This document shows positions 46,450-58,029 of a DNA stretch of 64,000 nucleotides, one piece after another. Position numbers and translations under genes: made by a program. The DNA is taken from positions 236,075 to 300,074 of the forward strand of contig MNCI01000921.1 of assembly GCA_015680685.1 (NCBI GenBank), read 5' to 3'. A model generated the notes under the pieces. That model was not told where the DNA came from. It did no database searches and worked only from the letters and a program-made list of their open reading frames with translations. The DNA is from Gnetum montanum (taxonomy: Eukaryota > Streptophyta > Gnetopsida > Gnetales > Gnetaceae). The first letter of the stretch is position 1, and every line of letters starts with the position of its first letter.

Positions 46450-48403
46450 GGGTGCTTGTCATTTATTAAGTCGTGGGTTGAGTGAATACACCCCAGACTC
46501 TTGTAGATGTGAGATCACTGGGCAACATCCCTTAGGATGGTCATATTGGCATATCTCACAACCACTGTCATGATCCGTGTCTGAATCCACAACCTCTTCA
46601 GTGATGGCCATTTTGCCCTTACCCTTGTTACATGCATTTTCCACTTCTCTCTTTTTCTTCTTGTTATGGTCACTACCTCGCTCCCTAAACTCCTCTATGA
46701 TTTTAAGAATAGTTTCAAAACTACTATCCAGGGAGTCCCACATTTGGTCTACCTTTGCCAATACTTCTATTGTTAACTTTTGGAGCAGTAAATTTTTCCT
46801 ATTAACCATCTCTTCGAGTGGTAACTCTTCCTCCTCCTCACAAAATCTCACTCCCCTTTTTTGAAGGGAAGGATCTTGATTGTATTCTTCTACACTTTCT
46901 CTCTTACATAGCTCCCCTTCTTCCTTGGCTACTTACTCTAACAATCTATGAACCTGATGAGACCTAAGCTCTGATAATCTCCCTTGGGCATATGTTCCAA
47001 GGGTTCTCCTTGTTTCATGCCTAAGTCCATCTACGAGATGGCGTAATTGATCCCGCTATGAATACCCATGGCCAAGGCAACGATGTAACAGTGCATAATA
47101 GTGGCCCATGGCAGCATCCAAGGGTTCATGATTTCCCTACTTCCATCCTTGGATTTGCTTTTGCAGGTTAGACACTCAGGAGTACATTTGGTACTTATCA
47201 TTAGACAGTTCTAACATTGTACTCCACCTCCAAATGGATTCTGATTCTAAGGATTGGTACCAGCTTTCCGCTTCTTTGACTAGTGTCCTTGGGAACAACT
47301 TTAGTTTTTGCCATTTGTTCTCGATGTTTTGCAAGGCACATGCATCATGGAATGCTTATAAATGATTTTGAGGATCAGTGTTGTATCCCCCTTCAAATCA
47401 TGGGATGTTGTTCATGTCTAACCTCTTGATCCTACTATCCTTTCGGTGCCTTGTGGGAACTCTTATGGCCTTTGTTATATCTAGCATGCTTCTAGTTGTG
47501 AGTAGGGATTCTTCATGGTCATCTCTTTCATAGCATCTATGGTGTCTATGCAGTTCCCTACTCTCCCTTCTTCAATGCCTTGATTCCTTAGAGTGCCCTT
47601 GTCCTCGTTCTTAACTATCTTATTGATGTTTTTCACTCTATTTTCCTTTATCCTCACGGTTGGTTTCCTTATGGCTGCATCCGGACATTGAAGGAGAGGG
47701 TGAATGTGATGATGAAGATGAAGAAGAAGGAGAACCATCGCCATGACGATGTTTTCTACCTTCTCTTCGGTGGTCTTGGCCTTGATCATGATTACGATTA
47801 GAACGTCTACCCTTATCATGTGTTTGTGTTCCCTCGTTAAAGACTTCGTGTTTGTGTGGATCAGAACTAGGGTTGTGAATAATGAAGTGGAGGTTCTAAT
47901 ACACCACCTCCTGACCATCATTAGGAGGGGGAACATCATTTTGTGGAGAACCTATTGAAATAGGTTCACCATCCCTAGTTTTTCTTAAAATATGCAAGGC
48001 GTTATGGGGCCATTTACCTTTCAAGGATGTGTGGTAACTCTCTTATCGCAAGTCCCTTTGACGTTGCACTTTTGTGGGATGATAGTCCCTTATGTCATGA
48101 TCACATGCAATGTATTCCACATATAAAAGTGGCATGCCTATTCATGTGAGAGCACGAAGGAGCATGTTGGGGACTGATCAGTCTAGAGGCAACACTATGT
48201 TATCCTCCAAGTCTCTCCAACGCAGTTGTTCATCTTGATGGAGAATAAAGGTGAAATCAAGTACATACTCATCATGATGAGTATATACCACCCAAAACTA
48301 TTAAGTAACTAGTGGATCTTGGTTACATGTATTATGCCACAAACTGTCTCTTGTGTGAGTCCTAGGCGGTGAAGTGCTCTTATGTGAAGAAGAAGACATC
48401 TTT
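46450..48403 (-). pseudogene. gag of B
   Basis: Begins MSSSSHKSTSPP at 48403, about 120 bases after the primer site. It continues with QLRWRDLEDNIVLP, a basic Ser/Arg/His-rich stretch (HRREGRKHRHGDG, then SPSSSSSSSHSPSPS, about 47670-47790), the capsid part FEGGYNTDP and EAESWYQSLESES (about 47230-47400), HLVDGLRHETRRTLGTYAQG (about 46975-47040), an open acidic C part (46459-46851) and the knuckle CEICQYDHPKGC (about 46520-46560). A handful of stops remain (mostly TAG and TAA), so it is probably dead, but it is far better kept than in A or C-F. Confidence 0.83.
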
Positions 48404-48525
48404 TTCTTGTTCGGTGTGTGATGTATCATTGTCTTATCTTCCTTTGATTAACCCTAAGGGTTCATTCTAATGTTTCAACAATATGGATGATTTCCTATGT
48501 TCTACGCAGCACAAAAACAACTAAG

Positions 48526-48543
48526 TCCTCGGCAATAGTGCCA
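48526..48543 (-). other. Primer binding site of B (tRNA-Asp type)
   Basis: Minus strand TGGCACTATTGCCGAGGA compared with TGGCGCCGTTGCCGGGGA. Confidence 0.85.
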
Positions 48544-48544
48544 A

Positions 48545-49315
48545 TGATGAGTGGCAAGGTACCCCTACACTCAACCATACGAATACAAGTGTCTCATGCA
48601 TGATCCGGTCAAACTCCAAGGACTAAGTGCTTACACACCTTAATGGAACACTCAGGGTTAATCAATCGTTGTCTTCCCAAACTTACTTGTATTTTCATAG
48701 TTGTATGGTTAGGTAAGCTTAAGGTGCATGATTTTTATAACTTTTATCTTTTTGATGTCTTATGCTAATAAGGGAAAGGGAAAGAGAACTAAGTGATTAA
48801 CTATTCATTAACTAGGTTCTAATTTTCCTAACACCAGTATCCGTTCCCACTTTCCGTACACATCCTGAACCAGTGCAACGCTGCTAGGATTACCAAATGG
48901 TAATCGTTACTGGGTTACCAAGCGCTACACGCATGCTCAAAGCGGTCGTACTGAGTGCACTTAACTAAGAGGATCAAGAGGTTGAGAGAGAAATTAATTA
49001 ACTAGGAAAGAATTAAACATTCAATAAGAATTAATTACTAATTAGCTTAGTCTGTATGCTACAAGGTTTATCATAAAGTTCATCTTTATTGTCGTACACA
49101 AATGTGTGCTCAGGTACAATTTTCTCAAATAAAGTTCCATTCACTCTATGACTCCTATTGCAGGCATACAGAAATTATTCTAACTCTAGAATGGTAAAAC
49201 TGCAAGAGTTTGGCTAAGGGTCTAAGTCTAACTATTGGGAACAAAGGCTACTGCCTCTTATTTATAGAAGATGAGGCAGGACGTGATATCGTGTACATGA
49301 TATCGTGGCTTATTA
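48545..49315 (-). repeat. 5' LTR of B
   Basis: From TGATGAGTGGCAAGG (plus view) to TGGCTTATTA, a decayed TGGCTCATCA. TATA box on the minus strand at about 49258-49268. 771 bases. Pairs with 42433-43246 at roughly 90% by eye. Confidence 0.9.
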
Positions 49316-49331
49316 GAGTGTCTTGTCCTTA
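49316..49331 (+). other. Last bases of the D LTR and its right target duplication
   Basis: GAGTGTCTTGT (49316-49326) fits neither B nor C-F and is read as the tail of the D LTR beyond B. CCTTA (49327-49331) matches 23410-23414. The short tail makes this moderately uncertain. Confidence 0.5.
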
Positions 49332-49960
49332 ACTATTCCAACTTATCTATTTTTGCAATGTAGGTATTAATGATTTGCTCTTCAATTCCATGTACTAATT
49401 GGATTGATTTTCTTCACTTATGATCAATCACTAGGTTCCCTCTTGTTGGGTGGCTGCTACATATAGATAATTTTGCATACATATTATTTCTACACATCAA
49501 TTGCATGCCTTAGTCTCATCTTATTTGATTGCCTGGATTCTTTGCATGTAATTGCACCCATTATCACTGTATGTGATACATGAAACTCTTTGTCTTTGTA
49601 TGATTCTAGCCTCATCTTCTTTAGAAATTTCCATGGATAAATCACAAATTCCAAGCTTAGCATCCATGATGCTAAGCTAAGCCCTTCCCATAATAATTGC
49701 AAATTTTCCCATGTTCCACATGCATAACTAGAAAGTCTACAAGATAAGACCATCCACTAATGGTGGTAATCACATCATTCACTTGTCCAAGTGGTATTGT
49801 GATTGAGTAGTCCACAAGCTCTAGATGAATGTTACTTATCTTTAGTGGTGGTAGGTTCCAAGCCTAATACATGTCTTGAGATATTATATTTACTCCAAAC
49901 CTAGAATCTAGTAGAGCCTTGCATGATTTGTATCCTGTTATTTAGAGTTAAATCAAGGGA
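49332..49960 (-). pseudogene. Aspartic protease and linker of C-F
   Basis: 49753-49490 is open but mixes frames. The family motifs read VNDVITTISGWSYLVDFLVM and MYHIQ in neighbouring frames, and the minus strand from 49940 has a KALLD-equivalent (QGSTRF) stretch. Downstream, 49335-49400 (INTYIAKIDKLE) leads into the RT linker resumed at 23414. Confidence 0.68.
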
Positions 49961-50559
49961 CTTCATGGATCAATTATCCTTTGTGGGAAAGCCTTTGCCT
50001 TGATCCAATGAGTTATTTTTTATATGAGCATGATAATTGTGATGTTTGAATTTGATGAAGTCAGAAGCTTGTTGCATTCTGAAGGGCTTGAGGTAGATGG
50101 GGTGGAATTAGATGTATTCCCCATCTATTAAGTATTTTCTAGACTTGTTTTGAAGAATGGTCATTTCCTAGGTTGAGAATCATAGGTAACCATGCCCTCA
50201 TGTATATTAACTATCCTTGTAGCACTTTTTTGTTAGGATTGTGATGGTGATTCCCATAAAATAATAAGAGGTCGCATTGGTGGTAGAGAATTTAAATGTT
50301 GGTTAGAAGGACCAGCTATTGATGGATGCATATATGACTTGGGATTAATCCTTGGTGGCATTGATCTATGATATTCTAGTGGATAATAGTTTGGAATCTA
50401 GATATTTGCATTTGCTAGTGAGATTGGATGTTGGACATAGTATCCATCAGGATCAAGTTGTCGATATGGATGCTATTTCCTTAGTGTTGGCATGACCCAT
50501 GTCTGTGGTTACTACTACTACTACTCGTATTACTCTTGTGGTTGAGGGTAGGCTCCACT

Positions 50560-52573
50560 TGGGTAATAGGTTGGCTAAAAAGATTTTCTTATATTACCTT
50601 GAGGATAAGGAAGTCTTCTAGGTCCTTGCTTTTTGATGAAGCTTGAATTGAGTGCATATACCCCAGATTCTTGCAAATGGGCCATAACAGGATAACATCC
50701 CTTAGGATGTTCATAATGGCATACCTTGCATTCTTTCTTTTCTTATGAACTAGACTTAGGGTATCCTTCAATGGTAGTAATTTTTCCTTTTTGCTTGTAA
50801 CTATCTCATCCATAATCTCTTTTCTTTGCCCTTGCTCAGTGCTTAATTAATATTTTTTTTTCATGATCTTTAGGGCTATCATGAATTTCTCATTTGTTGA
50901 ATCCTAGAATTTCTCTAACTTGGCTGCTATATCCTTGACTAATTTTTAAATAGGTAGAGTCCTTTGCTAAATGGCCTAGTCCAAGGTTTCCTCCTCTTGC
51001 ATTTCACAAACTTGTGCATCCCTCTTTTGGATTGATGGATTTCTATTGTACTCTTTAGCTAATTTCTTTTTTCATAGTTCACCTTCATATTTTTCCACTT
51101 GATCGATTATTCTTTGAATGCGATGGACGATCATTTCTAATAATCTTTCTTGGGCATAAGCCCAAAGGATCTCTCTAGTTTTGCTTTGCAATCCATCTAC
51201 AATGTGTCTGAGTTGTTCCTTTGATGAAAATCCATGGCTTGGGTACCTATGTAGTAATGAATAGTATCTATCCATTACTACATCAAGGATCTCATGAGTC
51301 CCTTGCTTCCATCCTTGGATTTTTTTTGTAAGTTTGACATTCATGAATAGGTTTGGTACTTTTCATTAAATATTTTGAGCATGGTACTTAAGTGTCTGAT
51401 TGATTTAGGTTCTAATTACCTATACCAACTCTCCATCTCCTCAAAAAGTATTTTGGGAAATAGCTTCAATTTTTTCCAATCACTTTTAATATTTTTGAGA
51501 ATTCAGGCATCATGGAAAGCTTGAAGGTAATGTTGTGGATCAACATTATAGCCACTATCAAATATCAACATGTTGTTCATCTCTAGCTATTTAATTTGGC
51601 TATCTCTCACATACCTAGTTGGTATGTAGATAGCTTCCTAGATATTTATCATGCTTTTAGTTGTCATAAGGGGTGCATCATCATGGTCAAGTTTGTATGC
51701 TCTATTGTAGCAATGACCCCTTCTATGCTCATATCTCTCTTGATCCTCTCTTCGCTCTCTTCATCTCCTTCATTCATGTTCTTCATCTTCTATATTAGAG
51801 TGATATGAATATTTTTCATGATGGTCATGAGTCCTCCTTCCTTCCCTATCATAGTCTTGGTACTTATATCATCTTCTATTAGAGTCCTCTAATAATCATG
51901 ATGAAGTAGATGAGGTAGCAGGAGAACAGTGATAGCTTGTTCTCTTTTCATGACTCTTGTATGATTCTTTGTAGGATTTTACAAGAACCCTTGGCCTTGA
52001 GTCCTATTTATTCCTTGAGTTAGTATCCTCCCTCTTAGGTGTATCCACTATAGTGGAATGAAGTTGGGCTTTGATAGGTTCTTCATCTCTAATGATAGAA
52101 GTTTTTAAAGGCTTCTTGTGAGTGTAGTGGAGTTGCTCTAAAATGAATGCATTAGCATCAAGTTCTTTTAAGACAAAAAAAGTGTTAACCTACTTTCCTT
52201 TGTTATGTACATGTTTGATCTCCATGGTAGCATCTCTCCTCATTTGCTCCTTTATGGATTCATAGGGTCTTTTCATGTGTTGAATCACATGATAACCTTC
52301 TTGGATCTAGTCCAAATACATTTCCCTTAATGTAGTTTGGAGCATGTTAAGTGCTGCATGTTTTGGAGGTAGGAATATGTTTCCTTGCATGTTCATCCAT
52401 CTCATTTGATTGTCCTGATGAAAGATGAAAGTAAAGTCTGGATGGTAAAGATTAGTGTGAGCATTAGTTATTCTTATCTACATTGGCATCCCCCATTCTT
52501 CTTCAGCAATGATTTTATCACTACTTCTTCTTGTCTCCTTGGTAGGTGATCATTGTTCTTTTTTTGAAGCCAT
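50560..52573 (-). pseudogene. gag of C-F
   Basis: Begins MASKKEQ at 52573, 120 bases after the primer site. Then QMRWMNMQGNIFLPP (about 52395), a basic Arg/Ser/His-rich stretch (about 51760-51990), HIVDGLQSKTREILWAYAQE (51150-51215) and, in 50589-50813, a knuckle CHYEHPKGC preceded by ECKV (CKVCHYEHPKGC in the best frame, about 50700-50735), followed by LQESGVYAL. Multiple stops and shifts. Confidence 0.78.
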
Positions 52574-52689
52574 GTTTATATTTTAGATGTTATGTGTTAA
52601 GTATGATTTTCTTATGGTTATAAATCTTGACCTTATGTTTCAAATACAAAAAACTTTGGGAAATAAATTACTTAGCATACATTGGCATG

Positions 52690-52707
52690 TCCCTAGCAAT
52701 GATGCTA
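52690..52707 (-). other. Primer binding site of C-F (tRNA-Asp type, decayed)
   Basis: Minus strand TAGCATCATTGCTAGGGA compared with TGGCGCCGTTGCCGGGGA. Confidence 0.78.
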
Positions 52708-52708
52708 A

Positions 52709-53619
52709 TGATGAGTGGTGGAGTATCTAACATCCAAGCATACAAGTTACAAGTGTTCACACATAGCCTAGTTGAATTTTGTGGATAAGGTAATGTAATT
52801 ATGCTCGTGATTGGTTAGAGTTTGTGATCATTGTCTTTCCACATGAGCTAGTAAAATTGATGTGTATGGTTTAACTCATGGTAAGGTGTATGATACTAAT
52901 GTTGTATGGGCCATATTACTCCTAGTAAACATAAAGTAAATGGGATGGTTCCTAAATCCAAGTGATAGTAAACAAATCTAATCTAGCCTATGTAATGAGC
53001 ATCCAATCTTAACCTTTCGTTCACACCTTGAACTTGGTGCAAATATTACTGAGGTTATCGAGTACCTCACTACTAGGCACACCAAGTGATAGTACTACTA
53101 TGTTACCAAGCAACTACACCTAAGTGCTCAAGATTAGTTGCACTCATTCTACTTAACAAAAATAATGAAAAAGTACATAAAAAGTAAATCAATAACTAGA
53201 GAAAAAAATAAACATTAAGCTAAGTCAAAGCAAGAAAATTATTCTAAGTGTGAACTATAAAGAAACTAAGTGATGCTACAATGATGCAAAGTAATCTTGA
53301 TCTTTATTTCTATGCATGAAATGTGTCCAAGTACATTCAACTCGAATAAAGACTTTGTTCAATTACTAAACATCATACTACAAGCATACACTCCTAAGTG
53401 CTAAGTACTAAAATCAAGAAAACAAACTAATAAAATTTTGCTAAGTGTGAAATAAAATTGTATGTGGACCATGTGCCTAAGTGTTGTATTTATAGGCCTA
53501 TATACATATACAATATTGAATACGTAACATCGTAGCTTATGCCCTGATATTGGAGATCCAATATCGTAGCTCTGATATTGGATGTCCAATATCATTTCTG
53601 ACAAAATTTCAATTTATCA
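52709..53619 (-). repeat. 5' LTR of C-F
   Basis: From TGATGAGTGGTGG (plus view) to AATTTATCA at 53619, followed by the AGCAC duplication. 911 bases. Pairs with 12558-13320 plus 16394-16527. Confidence 0.9.
53486..53593 (-). promoter_or_regulatory. TATA box and twin palindromes in U3 of C-F
   Basis: The minus-strand TATA box is CCTATAAATAC (53486-53496). Upstream in the element's sense lie two palindromes, GATATTGG-N4-CCAATATC at 53546-53565 and 53574-53593, each with 8-base arms. Perfect arms in an otherwise decayed LTR are notable. Confidence 0.7.
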
Positions 53620-53624
53620 AGCAC

Positions 53625-54605
53625 TATAAAGAGGACATATTTCTCTATCTAGTTAAGTATTAATCTCTTCTTTGATCCAATGTCATGTAATATATGACAA
53701 CATCTTGAATGCTTTAAAATGTTATTAGACTAATAGTACATCACCCTATCTCTCTCATGTTTCTTATCCTCAAGGTATCCTAAGAGTCTTAGGAGTGTGT
53801 GTTTATGTTTTGAGACTATTTTGGAGTAATTTGAGTGATTTTTAGTAGTCATGTAGGAAATTATAGTCTTATTGTTTATTACATTTTGTAACTACAAGTA
53901 GTTATAGGTCATCGTTTATCATAATTTGTAACCCAAACAAAAATATATGATCTTTTGCATTCTGTAGCAAGTTGAGAACCAATGCAAGTTATAGTAACGC
54001 CACAATCAGAGATTGGTTGTTGTAGTTTACTATAGTCTATATTTAAATAGGAAAGAGATATTCTAGTTTTTACGAGTGCAAGCAAGTTGCAAGTCATAGT
54101 CTGGTCACAAGCTAGGAAGTGTGAGATGACTACAAGTTGCACTCACTTGCAGTCTAGGAAAAACTGATATTTCAAAAGAAGTATGGATTCTAATAGAAAG
54201 ATTAATGGTCAAAGAAGGTCAAGGATCAATTTAGCAATTATAAACGGATGTTAAAGATTCAAAGAGAACACAAGAGAGAGGAAGAGATTATCTGAGGAGA
54301 GGTAAAAGAGTCTCCTATAAGTATGAATGTTGTCTTCTTAAGTATTTGGAGTTTTGTAAGCTTAAGTCAAGCCACAATTGAGTGAGGATTTAAGTAAGCA
54401 TTGAGGATATGTATTGTCTCTAGATCCTTGGAAGAGTTTGAGATGACTCTTATTCCTTATCTTGTTATATTTCTCAATTGACACTACTATAATTGAGTGA
54501 GAATTTACTTCATATCCTTTGTGTTCTTGTTTATCCAAGTTAATCTTACTTGGAAGTATATAGAATTGGGCCCTTTTCAAATTTTTTGGATAGATCCTTA
54601 TGAAA
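53625..54605 (+). repeat. LTR remnant of a gypsy-type element (J)
   Basis: Recognised from the primer site that follows and the R/U5-like content (54290-54600). The start is not defined: C-F inserted at its left edge, and no second copy is in the window. Confidence 0.5.
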
Positions 54606-54606
54606 T

Positions 54607-54618
54607 TGGTATTAGACC
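54607..54618 (+). other. Primer binding site of J (initiator tRNA-Met type)
   Basis: TGGTATTAGACC compared with TGGTATCAGAGC. Confidence 0.7.
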
Positions 54619-54971
54619 ATTGGTTTGAAGGCATCCATACCTAGAGTTGTTGATCTTTATCAAGATTTGGAAGAATTTTGAAGAATCTAGTATACTTTGT
54701 GCATAACTAAAGCTTGAATTACTAAATATTTGTAATAATTGTTTTGATTCTTATGAGATCAAGTTGCTTTTATGATAATTGAGCATCCTATTGCTTGAAA
54801 GGCTAGGGTTTAAAGTGAATTATTTCAAATTTGTAATTTTTTATTAAAACATATTATCATGTAATTTAAATTTAAAAAATACTTTTATTGACATTTTGAA
54901 TTTTCTTCCAACTTTGAGAATTTATTTGTGGGTATCATATTTGTTACTTTGAAGCTTTGATATAGGATTAT

Positions 54972-55240
54972 GGAAGTTATGACTTCTAAGAAGAAGACTA
55001 TCCAAGAGCTTGAAGAGCTTAAGAATTCTTTTAAGAGTTTTATGGCTAAAATATAAAATTTCATTCCAAAATTGTTAGCTAGTAGACACCAAGATGTTGA
55101 AGAGATGTAAAAAAGCTTTACAAATATTGAAGAGGAGAATCCTTTTGCACCTTTGACTGGGTAAAAAAGGCGGAATGATCCAAGGGTCTCCAGAAGAGAA
55201 CCTAGAGTCCAAATGTATGAATAGTGATCCCCTTTCATTT
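54972..55240 (+). pseudogene. gag N-terminal remnant of J
   Basis: MEVMTSKKKTIQELEELKNS, then FIPKLLASRHQDVEEM and EENPFAPLTG: a helical, charged start as in gypsy gag, ending abruptly where LTR-like sequence (K) begins. Stops at about 55055 and 55110. Confidence 0.5.
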
Positions 55241-55259
55241 ATAATGATCCATTTCTAAT

Positions 55260-55735
55260 TATGAATTGAAGTTGTATTATATATTAAACAATGTAATTAA
55301 TCTTTTGATGAAGGGGTGCCTCATTAAGAGAAGTTTTAATCATTTGCAATACCCTTTAGGTGTTTGACTTGTGGCATTTATACCTAGGAATTAGAGGTTG
55401 TGCCCGCATAGCGTTGTAGAGCCGACAAAAGATGAGTAATGAGATCCAAGTAAAGAAGAATAAGAAGGGACTGATCACCCCTTCGGTCTTATGGCCTAAC
55501 CATGGTGGCACTACTGGATTATCACTAAGGATTCTAAGTGTCACCGAAAGATAACCCTAAGGATATCTATAAACATTGTTTCCAACATTATCATTATCAA
55601 TAAAGTCATTTTCTTCTTTTTCTATTAATTCATAGTGCTATTATTTTATTTTAAATGCATTATTTAAGTTATTAGCAATGAAACATTATTTATGCATGAC
55701 ATTTGGGAATGGGATGCTACATTTGGTATTCGAGC
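55260..55735 (+). repeat. Second LTR end with primer site (K)
   Basis: The LTR-like stretch ends GGGATGCTACA and is followed by TTGGTATTCGAGC (55723-55735), a tRNA-Met-type primer site. The start near 55260 is a guess. It suggests another + strand gypsy element that truncated J and was later split by H. Confidence 0.45.
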
Positions 55736-55820
55736 AAACCACAATATAGGAACCAGAAGTGGAATCAAGTTAAATGTAAGAGCCCATGTTTTATTAAGAT
55801 CAGAAAACAAGTACATCAAG

Positions 55821-56801
55821 TAGGTTCACTCTAATATTAAATCAACTTCAACACACTAAATCTAGATACTATGAAAAGATAATTAATTTGATAGAAAACA
55901 AGAAAACTAGCTATCTTTAATTATTCAAAGAGAAGATTACAACAAAGTCTCACAACCCACAAAACATCAAAATAACCTCATAGACTTGAATGATGTTGTA
56001 GAGAATGAGGCTCTACAACCACACAATGACTATTCTCAATGCAAGACATAACCGATGAAGAACCTCTCCTATAACTTAGGACCAAGATCTCACCTCACAA
56101 GCAAGACTATAATACACAAACCAACACATAACACAATTGATCTTGGAGCTACAACCACATATGCACTCACTCATTATGCTTACTCATACTCTTTCTCAAA
56201 CTCAACACATGAACTTAGATGACATCTCATCTCTTCATGGTGTACAAGCATGAAACACAATACACATTTATTAACCAAGAAAGACAAACATCCTAGGAAA
56301 CCTTTCCCAAGTTCAACTTGAAGATCCTCTACTATTTCTCATCCTTTTCCATATTTTCTTGAGTGTTTCTAGACTTGAAATGGAAAATTTGGAAGTTTTC
56401 CTACTTGTTCAAGTTCTCTTTAACTTTTTTGGAATGTCTTGCTCAGAAACTATCAATTCTATGGAGACATCTTAATTCTGGTTGAGATTTCTCACATTGT
56501 AGCTAAGGTGTATCATCTCTTCTAGAGACATCTTAGCTGAGACATCTCTTGATATTGTGAGATGTCTCCTAATATTTTAATATGTCTCATTTGAGATGTT
56601 TATCAAAACTTCAAGACATTTCCTATAGGCTTTTAACTCAACCTTGATGTCTCCTATCCTTTGAGACATCTCTCTTGAGAGCCCAAATCTTAGACAAGAT
56701 GACACCATAACCTCCAAGATGTCTCCATGAAGCCCAAAACCTACAAAAACATACATGTAGGAAAAGAACGATGGAATTGAAAGAGGTATCTCTATACTAG
56801 C
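55821..56801 (-). repeat. 3' LTR of H
   Basis: Matches 60351-61281 closely from TTAAATCA(A/T)CTTCAAC onward. Minus-strand PPT GAAGGGTGGGAA follows at about 56802-56816. Confidence 0.85.
56460..56735 (-). promoter_or_regulatory. U3 GAGATGTCTC/GAGACATCTC cluster of H
   Basis: At least ten copies, both orientations, of the motif GAGATGTCTC and near variants in about 275 bases. The 5' LTR has a matching cluster at 60975-61205. It lies in U3, upstream in the element's sense. Confidence 0.7.
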
Positions 56802-57089
56802 TTTCCCACCCTTCAAAAAGTAAACTCATGTAAACAAGGGAGTAGGGGTTGTAGTGATCCCCCACTCATGAAGTTTGGTCTAATGGATCCATATAGCATC
56901 ATCCACCAATTGATCCTTCTAATGGATCAAGAACTTATACCTCTTAACTCCTTGAGTAGTAGAAGCTTTCCTCTATTTGGGTACAATTTTCTTCCTCTCC
57001 ATTAAAGGCTTAGACTAATCAATATACCCCTTCAACTCATTGATGTTACCCTATATGATCTTCTCATTAACTGATCCAACATAGTACAT

Positions 57090-57320
57090 AAGATCTAAAA
57101 CATTAAACACAAAATACATACCAACATTGTTTCGTAAATTAATTTTAAAAGCATTATAATTAATCTTGGCATTAACTCTAAAAGGCCCCATCTTCTTGGC
57201 TTTAACTTTGAGAAGTTAACACCTCTTAAATGCTTCTTTTCTAAGTGCATCCAAACCAAGTCACCAACAGAAAAAATTAGCTTATGTTTGTCCTCATTCC
57301 TCTTCAAGACTCTCTCTTTA
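57090..57320 (-). pseudogene. Integrase C-terminal remnant of H
   Basis: DKHKLIFSVGDLVWMHLEKK then FSKLKPRRWG and LKLIYE are the familiar gypsy integrase tail ('F-VGDLVW-HL', 'SKLKPR--GPF'). Upstream (57320-57420) further integrase fragments are frameshifted. Confidence 0.85.
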
Positions 57321-57591
57321 GTCTTCTTTGCAAGATTTGATTTTACTTATGCATGAAGATCCCTCATCTCTTGCACAAAATCGGCACTAAATTATTCCTC
57401 ATAATTAAAGTTGTTCCATGTGCCCACAATCTTTGGACAAAAACCATAGCTTACTTAAAATGGACTTTTACCAATAACAACATGAAAAGCATAATTACAT
57501 GAAAATCAACCTTCTTCTTCTTCTTTTTGCGGGAAATTCTCTCATTCATCCTTCCTTCATCATTAAAATCACAATGTAGATTGCCTTCACA

Positions 57592-57849
57592 CTATTCATT
57601 CATTTCATAGCTAAGAAAATTAATTTTATCACTATCAATGTTAACATTCACATTAATAATGATCATCTCATTATGATTACTACCATAGCCATCATTATTA
57701 AATACAAAATTAGACATATCATCATTATTAATATTTCTCCTACTAACAATGATATCAAAAGTTACATTGCTTTCATCATTCACAACATAACTCACAACTT
57801 CATCACATTCACCACAATGATCATGATTTTCATCATCACAATGGAACAA
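57592..57849 (-). CDS. Asn/Asp-rich stretch replacing RT in H
   Basis: An open frame of 85 codons: HCDDENHDHCGECDEVVSY, then RRNINNDDMSNFVFNNDGYG and NVNVNIDSDKINF. Low complexity, with a His/Cys-rich start. No domain recognised. It sits between the RT start and integrase end; it may be linker expansion or non-coding ATG/ATT-rich sequence read by chance. Confidence 0.25.
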   Translation of the reverse strand: MFHCDDENHDHCGECDEVVSYVVNDESNVTFDIIVSRRNINNDDMSNFVFNNDGYGSNHNEMIIINVNVNIDSDKINFLSYEMNE

Positions 57850-58029
57850 ATCACTACCAGGCTAAAGTGAAAAACTAGTATCCAACACACTAGTTTCCAC
57901 ATGAGAGATATTACTACCATTAATAAGGTAACACTCACACTTACTTACCTCTTCATGGCTTCTCCTATCCAACTTTGGTTTAATTGAATATTCAAAATGT
58001 GGCTATCCAATCTTATCAAAGCTTAAAGC

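Larger units (their letters stand above)
42433..49315 (-). mobile_element. Athila-like element B, internally deleted
   Basis: Minus strand: 5' LTR 48545-49315, tRNA-Asp PBS, gag, protease, spacer, PPT, 3' LTR to 42433. After protease the sequence passes at about 45175-45200 straight into the post-integrase spacer (VMGEMA box), so RT, RNase H and integrase are missing, and there is no third ORF. Its gag and protease have the fewest stops in the window, suggesting the most recent arrival. Non-autonomous. It sits in the D 3' LTR; the left end is damaged so no target duplication is seen there. Confidence 0.83.
12558..53619 (-). mobile_element. Athila-like element C-F, split by nested insertions
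   Basis: Minus-strand LTR retrotransposon about 12 kb long once later insertions are removed: 12558-13320, 16394-23414 and 49332-53619. In its own direction the order is 5' LTR, tRNA-Asp PBS, gag, protease, (D and B inserted), RT, RNase H, a stub of integrase, spacer, third ORF, PPT, 3' LTR (X inserted). Support: AGCAC at both ends; CCTTA on both sides of the D/B block; and continuity across that block, where both halves align with 3560-3600 of A when the duplication is counted once. The integrase core is absent, so it was non-autonomous at least at the end. Confidence 0.82.
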
